Origin: Flavobacteriaceae bacterium
GTDB lineage: Bacteria; Bacteroidota; Bacteroidia; Flavobacteriales; Flavobacteriaceae
Direction: 5' to 3'
Length of the DNA: 14,593 nucleotides
Assembly (NCBI GenBank): GCA_030618945.1
Contig: JAUXCI010000032.1
Coordinates: 1-14,593, forward strand
Shown: piece by piece, positions 1 to 6,590 of the stretch
How positions within the stretch are numbered: the stretch's first letter is position 1
How the letters are laid out: every line of letters starts with the position of its first letter
Made by a program: the position numbers and the translations under genes
The notes under the pieces: generated by a model
What the model was told of the DNA's origin: nothing
The model's input: only the letters and a program-made list of their open reading frames with translations
Databases searched by the model: none

Positions 1-855
1 ACCATAGTGTTGAGTAGAGAATTGAGTTTGCGCCAAGTAAAGAAAATAACAGAACAAATTGAAAAGGTTCAGATCAAAGGACCCGCAGGAAGATTGATTG
101 AAATCGAAATATTTGGACATGGCGCACTTTGTATGGCCGTTTCGGGTAAATGCTATATGAGTTTGCATTCGGCTAACTCTTCGGCAAATAGAGGGGCCTG
201 TAAACAGAATTGCAGAAAGAAATATACTGTAATTGATCAGGAAACAGGTTTTGAGATGGAACTTGACAATGAATATATTATGTCTCCAAAAGATTTGTGT
301 AGCATTGACTTCCTGGATCAGGTAGCAGATGCCGGTATAAAAGTATTGAAAATAGAAGGTCGAGGTCGTGCTCCTGAATATGTCGCGAATGTTATTAAAT
401 CGTATAGAGCGGCTATAGACGCCTTAGCTGAAGGAACCTATGATAAGGAAAAGGTGATAGGTTGGATGCTGGAATTGGAAAAGGTATATAACCGTGGGTT
501 TTGGAACGGTTATTATCTAGGCCAAAAGTTAGGAGAATGGAGCAAGGGTTCAGGTTCTCACGCTACACAAAAGAAAGTATATATTGGTAAAGGAGTGCAT
601 TTTTTCCCTAAGGCTAATATTGGGGAATTCAAAATAGAAGCTTTTGATCTCAAAGTAGGGGATAAGATATTGATAACTGGTCCCACAACAGGAGCACAGG
701 AATCTGTGATAGAAGAAATGTACGTTAATGATACGGAAGGAAAATTTGCTAAAAAAGGAGACAATATTACGATTCGACTTGATTTCAGAATTAGACCAAG
801 TGATAAATTGTATAAAATCGTTGCTGTTGAAAATACAGTAGAAAGCATAAATTAA
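1..855 (+). CDS. U32-family peptidase-like RNA hydroxylation protein (TrhP/RlhA type), 5'-truncated by window edge
   Basis: This is the C-terminal 284 codons of a U32-family protein. The frame is open from base 1, and the first residues (TIVLSRELSL) match the internal VL(S/A)RELSL segment of the family, so the GTG at position 7 is not the start. The family signature is clear: a GHGALC...SGKC...SANRGACKQNC block with four cysteines encoded between about 130 and 213, then a C-terminal beta-barrel-like part (GVHFFPKANIGEFKIEAF onwards). Members once annotated as collagenases include E. coli TrhP (YegQ), needed for prephenate-dependent 5-hydroxyuridine in tRNA, and RlhA, which acts on 23S rRNA. 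Several relatives bind an Fe-S cluster through four cysteines, and the cysteines here could do this. E. coli TrhP has about 450 residues, so roughly the first third is missing. The subfamily cannot be settled without the N-terminus. The protein is probably cytosolic. Its stop overlaps the convergent small membrane gene by 4 bases. Confidence 0.9.
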   Translation, partial: TIVLSRELSLRQVKKITEQIEKVQIKGPAGRLIEIEIFGHGALCMAVSGKCYMSLHSANSSANRGACKQNCRKKYTVIDQETGFEMELDNEYIMSPKDLCSIDFLDQVADAGIKVLKIEGRGRAPEYVANVIKSYRAAIDALAEGTYDKEKVIGWMLELEKVYNRGFWNGYYLGQKLGEWSKGSGSHATQKKVYIGKGVHFFPKANIGEFKIEAFDLKVGDKILITGPTTGAQESVIEEMYVNDTEGKFAKKGDNITIRLDFRIRPSDKLYKIVAVENTVESIN

Positions 856-1037
856 TGAAGCCAAAAAGTAATTGTGGCAAATAAGCTAACAGCCAAAAAA
901 ATACCCAGCGCTACAATCCAAACTTTTTTATAATATAACCTATGCAATTTTACGTCCTTTCTATAGCTCCATACCATCAGTATGATGAATACAATTGCGA
1001 ATATCAGTCCGAATATAAGTTGTCCTTTACTAAACAT
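852..1037 (-). CDS. Small two-helix membrane protein, function unknown
   Basis: A 61-residue protein with two strongly hydrophobic segments, about residues 7-24 and 39-58. They are joined by a short basic loop (YRKDVKLHRLYYKK), which by the positive-inside rule should face the cytoplasm and put both ends outside. I do not recognise a named family. It is probably real rather than a shadow: the composition is that of a true membrane hairpin, the strand is otherwise empty here, and a perfect TAnnTTTG -7 box lies about 20 bases upstream of the ATG. It overlaps the convergent U32 gene by 4 bases (852-855) and diverges from the SDR gene with a short shared promoter region. No Shine-Dalgarno sequence is visible. 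No function can be assigned. Confidence 0.72.
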   Translation of the reverse strand: MFSKGQLIFGLIFAIVFIILMVWSYRKDVKLHRLYYKKVWIVALGIFLAVSLFATITFWLH

Positions 1038-1051
1038 TTTAGTTATATTTA
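1020..1051 (+). promoter_or_regulatory. Putative Bacteroidota promoter for the SDR/pyrophosphohydrolase unit
   Basis: TTG at 1020-1022 and TATATTTA at 1044-1051 fit the Bacteroidota pattern TTG / TAnnTTTG (7 of 8 in the -7 box) with a 21-base spacer. Transcription would begin near 1058, about 15 bases before the ATG at 1073. The -33 element lies inside the opposite-strand small membrane gene. Assigned by eye only. Confidence 0.4.
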
Positions 1052-1057
1052 TGGCGA

Positions 1058-1065
1058 CAAAGGTA
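1058..1065 (-). promoter_or_regulatory. Putative -7 box for the small membrane protein gene
   Basis: Read on the minus strand this is TACCTTTG, a perfect match to the TAnnTTTG -7 consensus. Transcription would start about 14 bases before the ATG at 1037. I see no good TTG at -33. It lies between the opposing promoter's -7 box and the SDR start codon, so the two promoters would overlap face to face. Confidence 0.38.
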
Positions 1066-1072
1066 AGATAAT

Positions 1073-1795
1073 ATGGGTAAAAATGCGATCGTTTTTGGCG
1101 CTACATCGGGAATAGGAAAGGAATTAGCAAAAATTTTGTTTTTGAATGGTTACAAAGTGCTAATCACAGGACGAAGAATTGAAAAATTGCAGTCTTTAAA
1201 GAGCGAAAATCCTGATCACTATTATATCAGGCAACATGACATAACTGACCTCGATGATAGCGTCAAGGTTTTCGACGAACTTCCTGATATTTTTGAAAAA
1301 GTAGACCTTATAATTCACAATTCCGGAATCGGAGAAAATAACTTTGATTTGGATTGGGAGAAAGATTTACCAACCCTGGAGACCAATGTGTTAGGGGCAT
1401 CAAGAATCTATCAGTTATCTTATAATTATTTTAAGAACCAGGGTTTTGGTCATTTAGTCAGTATTACTTCAATAGCCTCTTTGGTTGGAAACAGACACGT
1501 TCCGGCTTATCATGCTTCAAAAGCCTTTCAGTCCAACTATATGGAATCTTTGTGGATGAAAGCCAAGCGAACAAAAAAGGCAAAGATTTATATTACAAAT
1601 ATCCTTCCTGGCTACGTAGATACAGACATTATTACGGGACCAACATTTTGGATGGCCCCTTTGGATAAAGCCGTTAAACAGATCTATACGGCCATACAAA
1701 AGAAAAAAAGAAAGGCATACATAACCAAAAGGTGGAGCTTAGTTGCAATTTTGATGAGAATTCTTCCACCTCAGATCTTAGTTAAATTTTTATAA
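1073..1795 (+). CDS. Short-chain dehydrogenase/reductase (SDR), NAD(P)-dependent
   Basis: A classical SDR of 240 residues with a Rossmann fold. The cofactor loop is GATSGIG at residues 9-15. The basic pair in TGRR (residues 32-35) after strand beta2 suggests NADPH rather than NADH. HNSGIG at 82-87 replaces the usual NNAG. Asn105, Ser133, Tyr146 and Lys150 (YHASK) form the catalytic tetrad, and PGYVDTD at 179-185 follows. The C-terminus is basic and hydrophobic (KKKRKAYITKRWSLVAILMRILPP), as in SDRs that associate with membranes. The reaction should be reversible oxidation or reduction of a carbonyl/alcohol; the substrate cannot be read from sequence. The ATG at 1073 is chosen because the nearby ATG at 1051 is out of frame and soon stops. 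The next gene starts 6 bases after the stop, so the two are probably cotranscribed. Confidence 0.92.
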   Translation: MGKNAIVFGATSGIGKELAKILFLNGYKVLITGRRIEKLQSLKSENPDHYYIRQHDITDLDDSVKVFDELPDIFEKVDLIIHNSGIGENNFDLDWEKDLPTLETNVLGASRIYQLSYNYFKNQGFGHLVSITSIASLVGNRHVPAYHASKAFQSNYMESLWMKAKRTKKAKIYITNILPGYVDTDIITGPTFWMAPLDKAVKQIYTAIQKKKRKAYITKRWSLVAILMRILPPQILVKFL

Positions 1796-1801
1796 GCTAG
1801 T

Positions 1802-2206
1802 ATGAAGAACAAAATTAAAGCAGTTCAGGAATTTCATGAAGCATTTGGGCTTGGGATTCAACAGAGCCCGGTAGCCAGTTTATCTTTGCAAAAGTTAAAA
1901 CTTAGGTTTGATCTTATGGACGAGGAGAATAAAGAATATTTGGAAGCGGCTGAAAACAATGACTTGGTTGAAGTGGCAGATGCGTTGGGTGACATGCTCT
2001 ATATTTTATGTGGAACCATATTGGAACATGGAATGCAGCACAAAATAGAAGAGGTTTTTAATGAGATCCAACGAAGTAATATGAGCAAGCTGGGAGCAGA
2101 TGGTACTCCGATTTATCGTGAAGATGGAAAAGTAATGAAAGGTCCGAATTATTTCAAACCTAATATTGAATCAATTCTTAAAACTGATTCCCAATTAGAG
2201 GGATAA
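1802..2206 (+). CDS. All-alpha nucleoside triphosphate pyrophosphohydrolase (MazG / PRA-PH-like)
   Basis: A 134-residue protein of the all-alpha NTP pyrophosphatase superfamily, which hydrolyses (d)NTPs to the monophosphate and pyrophosphate and often clears non-canonical or excess nucleotides. The Mg-binding motif is present: E41, E42 and E45 in DEENKEYLEA, then E57, D60 and D64 in DLVEVADALGDMLYIL, matching ExxE...ExxD. The C-terminal stretch with SNMSKLGADGTPIYREDGK and GPNYFKP resembles a common Bacteroidota and phage subgroup annotated as pyrophosphohydrolase-domain proteins; a dedicated role in histidine synthesis is unlikely. The preferred nucleotide is unknown. It lies 6 bases after the SDR gene. 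The functional link between the two is not obvious, so this may be simple cotranscription. Confidence 0.85.
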   Translation: MKNKIKAVQEFHEAFGLGIQQSPVASLSLQKLKLRFDLMDEENKEYLEAAENNDLVEVADALGDMLYILCGTILEHGMQHKIEEVFNEIQRSNMSKLGADGTPIYREDGKVMKGPNYFKPNIESILKTDSQLEG

Positions 2207-2241
2207 AAATTCACGGTCTTAATAAAAGTTAGGCCGTGAAT
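2204..2241 (-). terminator. Intrinsic terminator of ilvE
   Basis: Arms at 2209-2219 and 2231-2241 pair over 11 bases with one G-U wobble (attcacggtct / aggccgtgaat), with an 11-base loop. Reading on the minus strand, the hairpin is followed at once by a run of five Ts, as expected for a rho-independent terminator of ilvE, whose stop is at 2248. On the plus strand the hairpin lacks a T run, so it would end the pyrophosphohydrolase transcript less efficiently. Confidence 0.75.
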
Positions 2242-2247
2242 AAAAGC

Positions 2248-3318
2248 TTACTTCACCCCATAACGCCATCCAAATTTATCTTCGGATTTATTGTATTGAA
2301 TATCAGTAATTTGTTTTTTTAGTTTGTTTGCATAAGAGTCTTCCATTTTTGGAAGCATATAATCTTTATCCTGGTAACCAAAAGCATCAATAGGAGATAT
2401 TACAGCAGCTGTTCCAGCGCCAAACATTTCTTTTAAAATGCCATTGTTATGCGCTTCTACAATCTCGTGCACAGAGATGTTTCTGATTTCAACAGCAATA
2501 CCTTGGTCTTTGGCAATTTTAATAATACTTTTTCTGGTGATTCCGTCAAGAATTCTATCACTTGTTGGTGCAGTTATCAATGTATCCCCTATGCGAATAA
2601 ATATGTTCATCGCTCCGGCTTCTTCGATGTTTTCATGCGTGGTATCATCGGTCCAGATAACTTGATGATAACCTTTTTGAATGGCCAAATTAGTGGGATA
2701 GAACTGCCCGGCATAATTACCCCCCGCTTTTGCATAGCCAACACCTCCATTAGCTGATCTGGAGTATTTTTGTTCAATCAAAACCTTTAATTCACCTCCA
2801 AAATAAGGTCCTGAGGGAGAACAGGCAATAATAAATTTATACTTATCTGAAGGAGAAGCATGGAAACCATTACCTGAGGCAAAAATAAATGGCCTAATAT
2901 AAAGTGAACTATTTTTAGTAGTTGGGATCCAATCTTTTTCCAACAATAGCAAAGCTTCGAGTCCTTCCATAAAATAAGATTCAGGAAGTTCAGGCATAGC
3001 GAGTCTTTTCGCCGAAATGTTCAGTCGTTTTTGATTATCTAAGGGTCTAAAAAGCCAGATGTCATCCTGTTCATCTTTATAGGCCTTCATACCTTCAAAT
3101 ACAGATTGACCATAATGAAAAATTTTAGCAGACGGATCAAGACTAATATTTTGATAAGGAACGATTTTTGGCAGCTGCCATTTACCATCCTCATAGTCGC
3201 ATACAAGCATATGATCTGAATAGATCTGCCCAAACGGTAGTTCATTGAAATCCACTTGATCGATCTTGGATTTCGCGATTTTCTCAACACTGATTTTTTG
3301 GCTAACTTCTAAGCTCAT
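2248..3318 (-). CDS. ilvE: Branched-chain amino acid aminotransferase
   Basis: A 356-residue fold-type IV PLP enzyme that interconverts Leu/Ile/Val and their 2-oxo acids with 2-oxoglutarate/glutamate. Length and motifs fit the long (type II, eukaryote-like) BCAT group. FHYGQSVFEGMKAY lies at 67-80; the Schiff-base lysine is K197 in GGVGYAKAGGNYAGQF; EEAGAMN lies at 232-238 with the pyridine-contacting glutamate; and TAPTSDRILDGITR at 249-262 binds the PLP phosphate. It is cytosolic. The ATG at 3318 follows a perfect -7 box and a short leader. It is monocistronic, with its own terminator directly after the stop, and diverges from mnmD. No residue looks missing. Confidence 0.97.
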   Translation of the reverse strand: MSLEVSQKISVEKIAKSKIDQVDFNELPFGQIYSDHMLVCDYEDGKWQLPKIVPYQNISLDPSAKIFHYGQSVFEGMKAYKDEQDDIWLFRPLDNQKRLNISAKRLAMPELPESYFMEGLEALLLLEKDWIPTTKNSSLYIRPFIFASGNGFHASPSDKYKFIIACSPSGPYFGGELKVLIEQKYSRSANGGVGYAKAGGNYAGQFYPTNLAIQKGYHQVIWTDDTTHENIEEAGAMNIFIRIGDTLITAPTSDRILDGITRKSIIKIAKDQGIAVEIRNISVHEIVEAHNNGILKEMFGAGTAAVISPIDAFGYQDKDYMLPKMEDSYANKLKKQITDIQYNKSEDKFGWRYGVK

Positions 3319-3336
3319 TTCATGATTATTTTATAG

Positions 3337-3344
3337 CAAAAATA
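3337..3344 (-). promoter_or_regulatory. Putative -7 box of the ilvE promoter
   Basis: On the minus strand this reads TATTTTTG, a perfect TAnnTTTG match, followed by a leader of about 12 bases before the ilvE ATG. No clear TTG is seen at -33 (the region is a T run), so the assignment rests on the -7 box and position. Confidence 0.42.
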
Positions 3345-3429
3345 CTTATTATAGCTTAAAAAATGATTAATTGGATAAAAATTATACTCAAACCCTGAAT
3401 TGAGTAACTTTACACCGATTCTAAGCGAA

Positions 3430-4110
3430 ATGGAAAAAGAAATTATTAAAACGGGTGATGGCTCTATGAGTCTGTATTTACCAGAATGGGATGAAAATTA
3501 TCATTCCAAGCATGGCGCAATACAGGAAGCATATCATGTATTTATAAGAAGTGGATTGGATCTATTTGCCGATGGTGATAATATCAGTATTCTAGAAATG
3601 GGATTTGGGACAGGCCTGAATTGCATGATTAGTTTTTTAGAAACTCAACGAAGAGGATTAAACGTTGAATATGTAGGTTTGGAGGCTTATCCATTAACAC
3701 TCGAAACCATTTTGAAATTGAATCATCTTAGACAGTTGGAAGCTGAAAAATTCAAAACATTTTATCATCGAATTCTGGAAGCTGAATGGGATTGCAAGGT
3801 AGAAATACAGAATAATTTTTTGTTGCACAAAAGAGTCCTTAAGTTTGAAAGCTTTGACCAGTCACAAAATTTTGACCTTATCTATTTTGATGCATTTGGA
3901 GCCCGTGTACAACCCGAGTTATGGACTGAGGCAATTTTTAAGAAGATGTACGCAGCTTTAAGAAATAATGGAATACTTGTAACTTATTCTGCAAAGGGAA
4001 GTGTAAGAAGAGCAATGCAATCGGTAGGATTTGAGGTTGAAAGACTTCCGGGCCCACCTGGTAAAAGAGAAATGCTGCGTGGTAGAAAGGTGGATCATAA
4101 AAAAGAATGA
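3430..4110 (+). CDS. mnmD: tRNA 5-(methylaminomethyl)-2-thiouridine methyltransferase-like protein MnmD
   Basis: A 226-residue SAM-dependent methyltransferase matching the methyltransferase half of bifunctional MnmC (DUF752). It should methylate 5-aminomethyl-(2-thio)uridine at wobble position 34 of tRNAs to give mnm5(s2)U. Visible features are an N-terminal DGSMSLYLPEWDENYHSKHGAIQEA, SAM loop EMGFGTGLN at 56-64, FDLIYFDAFG around 148-157 with the expected QPELW after it, and TYSAKGSVRRAM then GPPGKREMLRG at the end. The FAD-dependent oxidase half of MnmC is absent, as is usual for stand-alone MnmD. A TTG at 3400 would add ten residues, but I prefer the ATG at 3430: homologues begin with this M-x-x-E-I-I-x-T-x-D-G-S pattern, and TAACTTTA at 3405-3412 inside the extension resembles a -7 box. 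It is divergent from ilvE. Confidence 0.92.
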   Translation: MEKEIIKTGDGSMSLYLPEWDENYHSKHGAIQEAYHVFIRSGLDLFADGDNISILEMGFGTGLNCMISFLETQRRGLNVEYVGLEAYPLTLETILKLNHLRQLEAEKFKTFYHRILEAEWDCKVEIQNNFLLHKRVLKFESFDQSQNFDLIYFDAFGARVQPELWTEAIFKKMYAALRNNGILVTYSAKGSVRRAMQSVGFEVERLPGPPGKREMLRGRKVDHKKE

Positions 4111-4164
4111 CGCATTATATTAAGGGGGGCAATTCTACTAAAATAATTCCTGATAAAAGGGTTG

Positions 4165-4178
4165 AATACAGCTGTATT
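4165..4178 (+). promoter_or_regulatory. Perfect 14-bp palindrome, candidate operator
   Basis: AATACAGCTGTATT is a perfect 14-base inverted repeat with no spacer. It lies three bases upstream of the putative -33 element of the cassette promoter and outside any gene. The position and symmetry suit a dimeric regulator. It has no T tail and no loop, so it is not a terminator. No regulator gene lies beside it. Confidence 0.42.
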
Positions 4179-4180
4179 TA

Positions 4181-4212
4181 TTTGCTTAAAGGCTGAAAAA
4201 AAGGTAATTTAG
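4181..4212 (+). promoter_or_regulatory. Putative Bacteroidota promoter of the 4233-7960 cassette
   Basis: TTTG at 4181-4184 and TAATTTAG at 4205-4212 (7 of 8 to TAnnTTTG) are separated by 20 bases, a typical Bacteroidota spacing. Transcription would begin near 4219, giving a leader of about 14 bases to the ATG at 4233. Confidence 0.48.
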
Positions 4213-4232
4213 ATGTTGCCAAAGGAATAGTT

Positions 4233-4370
4233 ATGACCGACGCCAAATTTATCAAACGCAAAAAACCCAACTATAAAAGGGCTATTATTTTATTGGTAAT
4301 TTTAATAATAATTATAATTTTTTTTTATAACATAGAAAAAATATTGGAAGGGTTATTTACTATAAAATAA
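4233..4370 (+). CDS. 45-residue single-helix membrane peptide, function unknown
   Basis: An unbroken 46-codon frame from ATG to TAA. The peptide has a basic N-terminal tail (residues 5-16, KFIKRKKPNYKR), one very hydrophobic helix at about 17-32 (isoleucine-rich, ending in two Phe and a Tyr), and a short mixed tail ending FTIK. By the positive-inside rule the N-terminus should be cytoplasmic. An AAAGGA sequence lies 6 bases before the ATG, unusual in this window, and a promoter-like pair lies just upstream. The stop is 4 bases before the next gene, so the two are almost certainly cotranscribed. I do not recognise a family. It could be a membrane anchor or regulator for the cassette, a small toxin-like peptide, or a conserved small protein with an unrelated role. 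An A/T-rich region can produce a hydrophobic frame by chance, but the N-terminal basic stretch and tight spacing argue against that. Confidence 0.62.
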   Translation: MTDAKFIKRKKPNYKRAIILLVILIIIIIFFYNIEKILEGLFTIK

Positions 4371-4374
4371 GAAC

Positions 4375-5667
4375 ATGCTTTATAATAAAAACAAATCTTC
4401 TGACGAAAAAAAAAGAATAATTAAATTATTCCATGATCATGTTTCTTCCGGTAAAGTTGATTTCTTCAAGAAATACAAAATGGATTTTGTTATGGGTCAT
4501 CGTGAAGGCCCATGGTTGTATGATATTGACGGAAAGAAAAAGCTTTTTAACTTACATTCAAACGGAGGTGTTTTTAATTTAGGGCATAGAAACCAAGAAA
4601 TCAGTGCATTGCTAAAAGAGCAATTGAATCATTATGATATTGGAAATCACCATTTAATAAGTAAATCTCGAGCAGAATTGGCAGCCAAAATAGCCGAATT
4701 AATGCCAGGAGATCTTGACTATACAATTTTTGGAGTGAGTGGAGGTGAAGCGATCGATCTTGCCATAAAAGTTGCAAGGAGTTATACCAATCGCAAAAAG
4801 ATCATTTCTGTTTATGGTGGTTATCATGGGCATACAGGATTATCCTTGCAAACCGGTGACGCTAAATATCGGAGCCCTTTTTTATTGGATTCACCAAATT
4901 TTATTCAGGTGCCTTTTAACGATTTGGATGCTATAAAAAGTGTTTTGCAAAATGATGTAGCCGCTATGATCCTGGAAACAATTCCGGCAACTTTAGGTAT
5001 GCCTTTACCTGAAGAAAATTATTTAAAAGAAATAAAAAATAATTGTGAAAAAGCAGGAGCTTTATTGATTTTAGATGAGGTTCAGGCAGGTTTAGGACGA
5101 ACAGGAAAATTATGGGCTTTTGAACATTTCGATGTTATTCCGGATATAGTAGTTTTAGCAAAAGGCCTTTCAGGAGGAATATATCCAATGAGTGCCACCG
5201 TTATTGATAAGAAATTGGAAACTGTTTTTCATAATGATCCATTTATCCATATTTCAACATCAGGGGGAGCTGAATTAGGAAGTGTTGTTGCAAAAAAGGT
5301 TTTAGAAATATCTTCGACTGCCGAATTTTTGGCAAATGTTAATCAATTATCAGAAGTCTTCCAGAAAGAATTGGAAAAATTACAACAAAAACATCATAAA
5401 TATTTTATTGGAATTAGGAGAAAAGGATTAATGATGGGTTTAGTATTAAAAGATGAACTTGCAGGACCCCTGTTGACCAAAACAGCTTATGATAACGACC
5501 TATTGATTATTTACGCCAATAATGATACATCGGTTGTACAATTTTTGCCACCATTAATTATGGCAGAAAAAGATATGGATCTTGTTATAAGAAAACTTGA
5601 CAAGGCTTTAAAACAAGCCAAAATATTACATCCAATGATTAAATTAAAAGAAAAACTTCTTCAATAA
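4375..5667 (+). CDS. Class-III PLP-dependent aminotransferase (or phospho-lyase)
   Basis: A 430-residue fold-type I PLP enzyme of the ornithine/acetylornithine/4-aminobutyrate class. Motifs in order: GPWLYDIDGKKKLFNL around 45-60; GVFNLGHRNQEI at 65-76; VSGGEAIDLAIKVAR at 121-135, the PLP-phosphate loop; YGGYHGHTGLSL at 147-158; LDEVQAGLGRTG at 233-244 with Asp234 for the pyridine nitrogen; and AKGLSGGIYPMSA at 262-274 with Lys263 as the Schiff-base lysine. Where common relatives have STFGGNPLA, this one has STSGGAELG, so it is a divergent member. Substrates cannot be named. Class III also contains lyases that act on phosphorylated amino compounds (ethanolamine-phosphate and phosphohydroxylysine phospho-lyases), and a kinase-fold gene follows 6 bases later. 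It is likely cytosolic and second in the cassette operon. Confidence 0.93.
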   Translation: MLYNKNKSSDEKKRIIKLFHDHVSSGKVDFFKKYKMDFVMGHREGPWLYDIDGKKKLFNLHSNGGVFNLGHRNQEISALLKEQLNHYDIGNHHLISKSRAELAAKIAELMPGDLDYTIFGVSGGEAIDLAIKVARSYTNRKKIISVYGGYHGHTGLSLQTGDAKYRSPFLLDSPNFIQVPFNDLDAIKSVLQNDVAAMILETIPATLGMPLPEENYLKEIKNNCEKAGALLILDEVQAGLGRTGKLWAFEHFDVIPDIVVLAKGLSGGIYPMSATVIDKKLETVFHNDPFIHISTSGGAELGSVVAKKVLEISSTAEFLANVNQLSEVFQKELEKLQQKHHKYFIGIRRKGLMMGLVLKDELAGPLLTKTAYDNDLLIIYANNDTSVVQFLPPLIMAEKDMDLVIRKLDKALKQAKILHPMIKLKEKLLQ

Positions 5668-5673
5668 GATAGT

Positions 5674-6585
5674 ATGTCTCAAATTATAACAGAAGAGTTT
5701 TTAGAGGATTTTGAACTGGGTTTAAATCCTCAATTCCCGGAGAGGTCAAGAATACCGGCAAAAGTTATTGGTTTTGGAGAGATCTCATCCATATTTAAAA
5801 TTGAAGGAATTTCCAACTGGATTTTCAAGCGCTTACCGTTGTTTGAAACCATTAAACAGACAAAGTCTTACATAAATAATTATATAAGATACACTGATTA
5901 TTTAAAGGGTATAGGTATAGATCTACCTGGTGATTTTTCAAGGGTAGTTAAAGGTAAAAGAGTTGTTTTATACGTGGCTCAGGAAGAAATTAAAAAGGAG
6001 GATCTATGTCAAAATAAATTACAAATTCAATCAGAAGAAGAAAACCTATTAATGTTGCTAGATATTTTTAAAGAGATTAAAAAAGTATATCTGTTCAATC
6101 AAGAAAATAAAGACAAGGTTGAATTATCTATAGACGGGCAGGTTTCTAACTGGGCCATGGTCAATGGTAAACTCCTGTTCTTTGATACAAGTACCCCGTT
6201 GTTTAAACTTTTCGGTAAAGAACAATTGAACCCGGAATTGTTATTAAATAGCACACCAAAAGCATTGCGATGGATGATTAGAAGTTTCTTTTTGCAAGAA
6301 GTGATGGACCGATACTACAATTTGCATGAGGTTTATTTGGATATATTAGCCAACCTCGTTAAAGAAAGAAAAGAAGAATTGATACCAAAATCAATGAATA
6401 ATGCCAATAATTTTTTGCCTGAAGGAATTGAGAAAATTACTAAAAAGGAAATTGATAAATATTACCAAAACGATAAATTTATCTGGCAATTGTTTTTGGG
6501 ATTGCGGAGGATGGATAGATGGATGACTATCAATATCTTTAGAAAACAATACGAATTTATATTACCAGGTAAAATTAAACGATAA
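5674..6585 (+). CDS. Divergent kinase-fold protein (possibly DUF6206-type)
   Basis: A 303-residue soluble protein that no common annotation fits at first sight; the resemblance to DUF6206 is from memory and unchecked. The pattern fits a protein-kinase-like/aminoglycoside-phosphotransferase-like fold. A glycine loop GFGEISSIFKI lies at 33-43; Lys52 in NWIFKRLPLF could contact the alpha/beta phosphates; Asp154 and Asn159 in SIDGQVSN match the catalytic-loop D(x4)N spacing; and Asp171 in LLFFDTSTP sits 12 residues later, where the metal-binding Asp of DFG is expected. The C-terminal third is helical and charged. No membrane segment or signal peptide is visible. The inferred role is phosphorylation of a small molecule made or used by the neighbouring aminotransferase and Ntn hydrolase. 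A pseudokinase cannot be excluded. Confidence 0.62.
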   Translation: MSQIITEEFLEDFELGLNPQFPERSRIPAKVIGFGEISSIFKIEGISNWIFKRLPLFETIKQTKSYINNYIRYTDYLKGIGIDLPGDFSRVVKGKRVVLYVAQEEIKKEDLCQNKLQIQSEEENLLMLLDIFKEIKKVYLFNQENKDKVELSIDGQVSNWAMVNGKLLFFDTSTPLFKLFGKEQLNPELLLNSTPKALRWMIRSFFLQEVMDRYYNLHEVYLDILANLVKERKEELIPKSMNNANNFLPEGIEKITKKEIDKYYQNDKFIWQLFLGLRRMDRWMTINIFRKQYEFILPGKIKR

Positions 6586-6590
6586 TATCA

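Noticed and set aside
7..9. GTG as the start codon of the U32 gene
   Set aside because: The frame is open to base 1 and the residues there match an internal segment of the family, so the gene starts before the window.
550..864. Two overlapping minus-strand frames of about 100 residues within the U32 gene
   Set aside because: They lie antisense to a well-conserved coding region and show no family motif; both look like shadows of it.
1051..1071. ATG at 1051 as an upstream SDR start
   Set aside because: It is in another frame and stops after six codons.
4111..4164. Stretch after mnmD including a run of six G at 4124-4129
   Set aside because: No hairpin, frame or promoter element is visible; I see no mnmD terminator here either.
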